Positions 61,742 to 64,000 of a DNA stretch of 64,000 bases are shown piece by piece. Both the position numbers and the translations under genes were made by a program. Location of the stretch: assembly GCA_014874475.1 (NCBI GenBank), contig JADBJJ010000017.1, positions 1 through 64,000 of the forward strand, read 5' to 3'. Source of the stretch: Chloroflexota bacterium (GTDB lineage Bacteria > Chloroflexota > Anaerolineae > B4-G1 > DUEL01). The notes under the pieces are model-generated. The model was not told the DNA's origin. It saw only the letters and a list, made by a program, of their open reading frames with translations, and did not search any database. How positions within the stretch are numbered: position 1 is the first letter of the stretch; each line of letters starts with the position of its first letter.

Positions 61742-62742
61742 ACCATTGGGGTCTGAGCAAACATCCGAAGCGCCAGGCACCTCTCAAGTGCCTGGTGCTT
61801 ATTGGCATTATGGTCGGAATGTTTCTGCTACTGCCATCAGGTTGTCACCCTTCGGGATCTTCCCGCCGGGAGTTTCGCATCGTCGGCTATGCGACGGCCT
61901 GGTCGGGCCGGACGCGCGAGATTCCCTTTGACTACCTGACCCACGTCCACTACGCCTTTCTCCTCCCCCACCCGCGCGGCGACGGAAGCCTTCTGCCCAT
62001 TCAGAACCCGGACAAACTGAAGAACCTGGTCGCGACCGCGCACGAGCATGGGGTGAAGGTGCTCATCGCTGTTGGCGGATGGAACGAGGGAAACGACCTG
62101 GGATTTGAGACGCTGGCAGCCCATCCAGAGAGCATCCGGGCGTTCGCGGCGAATCTGACGGCCTTCTGCGACGAATACGGCCTGGACGGGGTGGACATAG
62201 ACTGGGAGTATCCCGATCCGGGAGAATCGGCGCGGAACTACGGGGCAATGATGAGGGTGCTGAGCCAGGAGATGCACGCCCGGGGCCGCCTGCTGACGGC
62301 GGCAGTAGTCGGCAAAGGGCCTCTGGCCGAAGGGGTTCCCGACGAGGTCTTCGGATATGTGGATTATCTGGGCATTATGGCCTACGACGGCGGAGAGGGA
62401 CCGGAGCATTCCCCCTACGAGTACGCCGAAGGCGCGCTGGATGACTGGCTGGGGCGCGGGCTACCGCCGGAGAAGGCCGTCCTGGGCATCCCCTTCTACG
62501 GACGGCCCAAATGGATGGAGTACCGGGCGCTGGTCTCCCTGGACCCCGACGCGCCCCAGAAGGACGTGGTAACGGTGGACGGCGTGCCCGTCCACTACAA
62601 CGGGATTCCCACCGTCCAGGCCAAGACGCGGCTGGCGCTGGAGCGCGCAGGCGGGGTGATGGTCTGGGAGTTGGCGCAGGACGCGACGGGCGAGGCGTCA
62701 CTGTTGAAGGCGATTTACCGGACGGCCCGGGAGGTCCCGTAG
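61738..62742 (+). CDS. Glycoside hydrolase family 18 lipoprotein (chitinase-like)
   Basis: ATG 61738 overlaps the permease stop (ATGA). The product is 334 aa. The N-terminal signal ends in the lipobox LLLPSGC (Cys about 36). The GH18 core shows VKVLIAVGGWNEGND, the catalytic DGVDIDWEYPDPGE (DxxDxDxE, acid Glu) near 152-165, VDYLGIMAYDGG and the late GGVMVWELAQDATGE. Family 18 acts on chitin or GlcNAc-containing glycans. Coupled to the importer, it should trim substrate at the outer face of the membrane. Confidence 0.92.
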   Translation: MNHWGLSKHPKRQAPLKCLVLIGIMVGMFLLLPSGCHPSGSSRREFRIVGYATAWSGRTREIPFDYLTHVHYAFLLPHPRGDGSLLPIQNPDKLKNLVATAHEHGVKVLIAVGGWNEGNDLGFETLAAHPESIRAFAANLTAFCDEYGLDGVDIDWEYPDPGESARNYGAMMRVLSQEMHARGRLLTAAVVGKGPLAEGVPDEVFGYVDYLGIMAYDGGEGPEHSPYEYAEGALDDWLGRGLPPEKAVLGIPFYGRPKWMEYRALVSLDPDAPQKDVVTVDGVPVHYNGIPTVQAKTRLALERAGGVMVWELAQDATGEASLLKAIYRTAREVP

Positions 62743-62851
62743 CCGGCCGCGCTGGCATGGCCGTCCGCTTTGGGATGTCCGTCTTCTCGTTGCCGGTGAT
62801 GCCCGTCCCCAGAACGTGGCGACCGCGCGGGCGCCGCCATCCGCTTTGGTG

Positions 62852-63655
62852 TCAGCGGGCGTGGATGACGCCTCTGCTGCGGGCCAGGAAGAGGATGGCC
62901 TCCAGCACCCCCCCGCCGATGGCCAGCGCCTTATCCGAAATGGTGAAACAGTGGGCCACGACGGCCCGGGGGTCCACATCCCCCACCTTCATCCCCGCGC
63001 AGACCCTCAGCCCATCGTGGAGCAGGCCCCGCAGGACGCCATCCAACGGGGAGAGGATAGGCGTGTCGTCCACGTAGGCCACCACCTCTCCGGCCCGCAC
63101 CTGGTCGCCGATGGCGCGGACGCCCCGGAAGACGCCGTCGGCGGGCGCGCGCAGGACCCGCCGCGCGCTCTCCCCGCCCACCTCGCCGGGGACCCCCGTA
63201 TCCGGATCAGCGCTCCCTTCCAGAATGACCCGTCCCAGGTTGTGGCCCCGGTTGGTCTCTACCACCGCGTGGCAATCCACGCCCGCGATAAATCCCGGCC
63301 CCAGCGCCACCACAATGGGCGCGTCCGTGATGCGGGTGCCGGTATTGTGCTTGGCCATAATGGCATCCACCACCGCCAGGGGGCGCAGACGCGCGACCCA
63401 TTCGGCCTGCGGGTCCACCACGACGGGGACCTCGTCGGCGGCCCAGGCGGCCCGAATGCCGGCCTCATCCTCCACCCGCCGCGCAGTGACGCCATCTACG
63501 GTAACGGTCCCCTCGTAGACCGCCGAGGCGAAGGCAACGGTACGGCGGATGAAAGTGGGCTGGGCCGTTTCGGTGACCAGGACGCGGAAGCCGCAGCGGT
63601 GAAGCCGCCAGGCGACGCCCGTGCCCAGGTCGCCCCCGCCCTTCACGATGACCAC
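62852..63655 (-). CDS. yqeB: YqeB-type selenium-dependent molybdenum hydroxylase accessory protein
   Basis: The open frame goes to 63781, but its first 42 codons overlap repeated ACCACCGACCAC-like DNA. GTG 63655 (VVIVKGGGDLG) is the best start although no ribosome site is seen. The product is about 267 aa. Motifs: KGGGDLGTGVAWRLHRCGF near 5-23, VDPQAEW, MAKHNTGT, VVALGPGFIAGVDCHAVVET split across strand 5, LRAPADGVFRG and DKALAIGGGVLEAIL. This family (EF2563/YqeB) belongs to selenium-dependent molybdenum hydroxylase maturation. Its partner yqeC and the hydroxylase may lie to the left in transcription, outside the window. Confidence 0.82.
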   Translation of the reverse strand: MVIVKGGGDLGTGVAWRLHRCGFRVLVTETAQPTFIRRTVAFASAVYEGTVTVDGVTARRVEDEAGIRAAWAADEVPVVVDPQAEWVARLRPLAVVDAIMAKHNTGTRITDAPIVVALGPGFIAGVDCHAVVETNRGHNLGRVILEGSADPDTGVPGEVGGESARRVLRAPADGVFRGVRAIGDQVRAGEVVAYVDDTPILSPLDGVLRGLLHDGLRVCAGMKVGDVDPRAVVAHCFTISDKALAIGGGVLEAILFLARSRGVIHAR

Positions 63656-63746
63656 TGACCACGAACCACCGACCACCGACCACGGGCCAGGGGCCACCGA
63701 CGGCCCGTCGTCCGGGGTCTGTAGTCTGCCGTCCGTCGTTCGTCGT

Positions 63747-63998
63747 CTATCTCTCATAACACGTCTGATAATCGGCGCCAATAATCAGGCGGAAGCCATA
63801 GGCGGTGCCCCAGTTGGGCTGGTAGAAGACCCGCTCCTCGGGAATTTGGAACATCCGCTTCAGGTCCTCCACCCCCGTCCCTTTGGCATGCTCCCGGAAG
63901 ACGATGAGCATCGTCTGGGGGTAATCCCGCCGGTCCGGATGACCAGCGATGGCGGGAAATCCGGCCCGGACCAGCCGATCCACGGCCAGCAGGTCCCA
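63747..63998 (-). CDS. LytR C-terminal domain of an LCP-family protein (5' part outside the window)
   Basis: The open frame enters from beyond 64000 (WDLLAVDRLVRAGFPAIAG) and ends MFQIPEERVFYQPNWG and GFRLIIGADYQTCYER. This closely matches the end of the LCP protein at 41503 (DDLAVDRLVRAGFPAIIG ... RLIIGADYQTC). It is the LytR_C domain of a second LCP protein. About 90 bp separate its stop from the preferred yqeB start. Confidence 0.85.
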   Translation of the reverse strand, partial: WDLLAVDRLVRAGFPAIAGHPDRRDYPQTMLIVFREHAKGTGVEDLKRMFQIPEERVFYQPNWGTAYGFRLIIGADYQTCYER

Positions 63999-64000
63999 GT

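Noticed and set aside
63650-63700. ACCACCGACCAC-like repeats as a regulatory array or CRISPR
   Set aside because: Only a few degenerate units, no spacers, and they lie at the doubtful start of yqeB; treated as low-complexity DNA.

Overview
The window is GC-rich, densely coded DNA from a bacterium. The gene content points to the Chloroflexota (Anaerolineae or a relative, possibly thermophilic): Rhs/YD-repeat proteins, a branched-chain amino-acid (Liv) transporter, B12-type radical SAM proteins, LCP and ParA proteins, and a cytoplasmic Mvh hydrogenase/Hdr complex next to multihaem cytochromes. The phylum is an inference from gene content. I saw no rRNA, tRNA or CRISPR array.

Layout. (1) 1-9.2 kb is an accessory island: the end of an IS630-type transposase, then a tandem Rhs array. 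At least four copies of the same Rhs core repeat each lead into a different, lower-GC C-terminal tip, and most tips are followed by one to three small membrane proteins. A damaged IS5-family element cuts the last core. (2) 9.2-14.6 kb (+): DUF885 peptidase-like protein, GNAT acetyltransferase, radical SAM protein, MiaA. (3) 14.6-26.2 kb (-): amidohydrolase, RecN, B-box membrane protein, LivFGMHK, zinc-ribbon protein, LepA. (4) 26.4-38.2 kb (+): an energy-conservation cluster with a receiver protein, fused HdrC-HdrB, HdrA, MvhD, MvhG, MvhA, a lipoyl GcvH/LbpA-like protein, two multihaem c / membrane cytochrome fusions, a second HdrD/DsrK-like protein and a tiny membrane protein. (5) 38.6-46.4 kb: GlmM, NurA, LCP protein, ParA-like ATPase, HD-domain membrane phosphodiesterase. 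(6) 46.4-54.2 kb (-): a surface-glycan operon with sugar-phosphate transferase, heptose kinase HddA, GmhA, GmhB, acyltransferase, GT2 and a B12 radical SAM protein. (7) 54.5-62.7 kb (+): a ROK-regulated carbohydrate locus with ROK-like kinase, PIG-L deacetylase, ABC importer and GH18 lipoprotein, which fits amino-sugar oligomer use. (8) 62.8-64 kb (-): YqeB-type selenium/molybdenum hydroxylase accessory protein and the end of another LCP-type gene.

Main point: hdrA contains an in-frame UGA at the conserved cysteine of the CSAC-type motif. The HdrA reading frame continues for another 458 codons, and a perfect 7-bp hairpin with a GGUC loop lies 27 nt after the UGA. This is the signature of a selenocysteine codon with a bacterial SECIS, so HdrA is very probably a selenoprotein. 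The Mvh-Hdr module should couple H2 oxidation to low-potential electron carriers. The adjoining c/b cytochromes and the HdrD paralogue suggest a direct link to the membrane or quinone pool.
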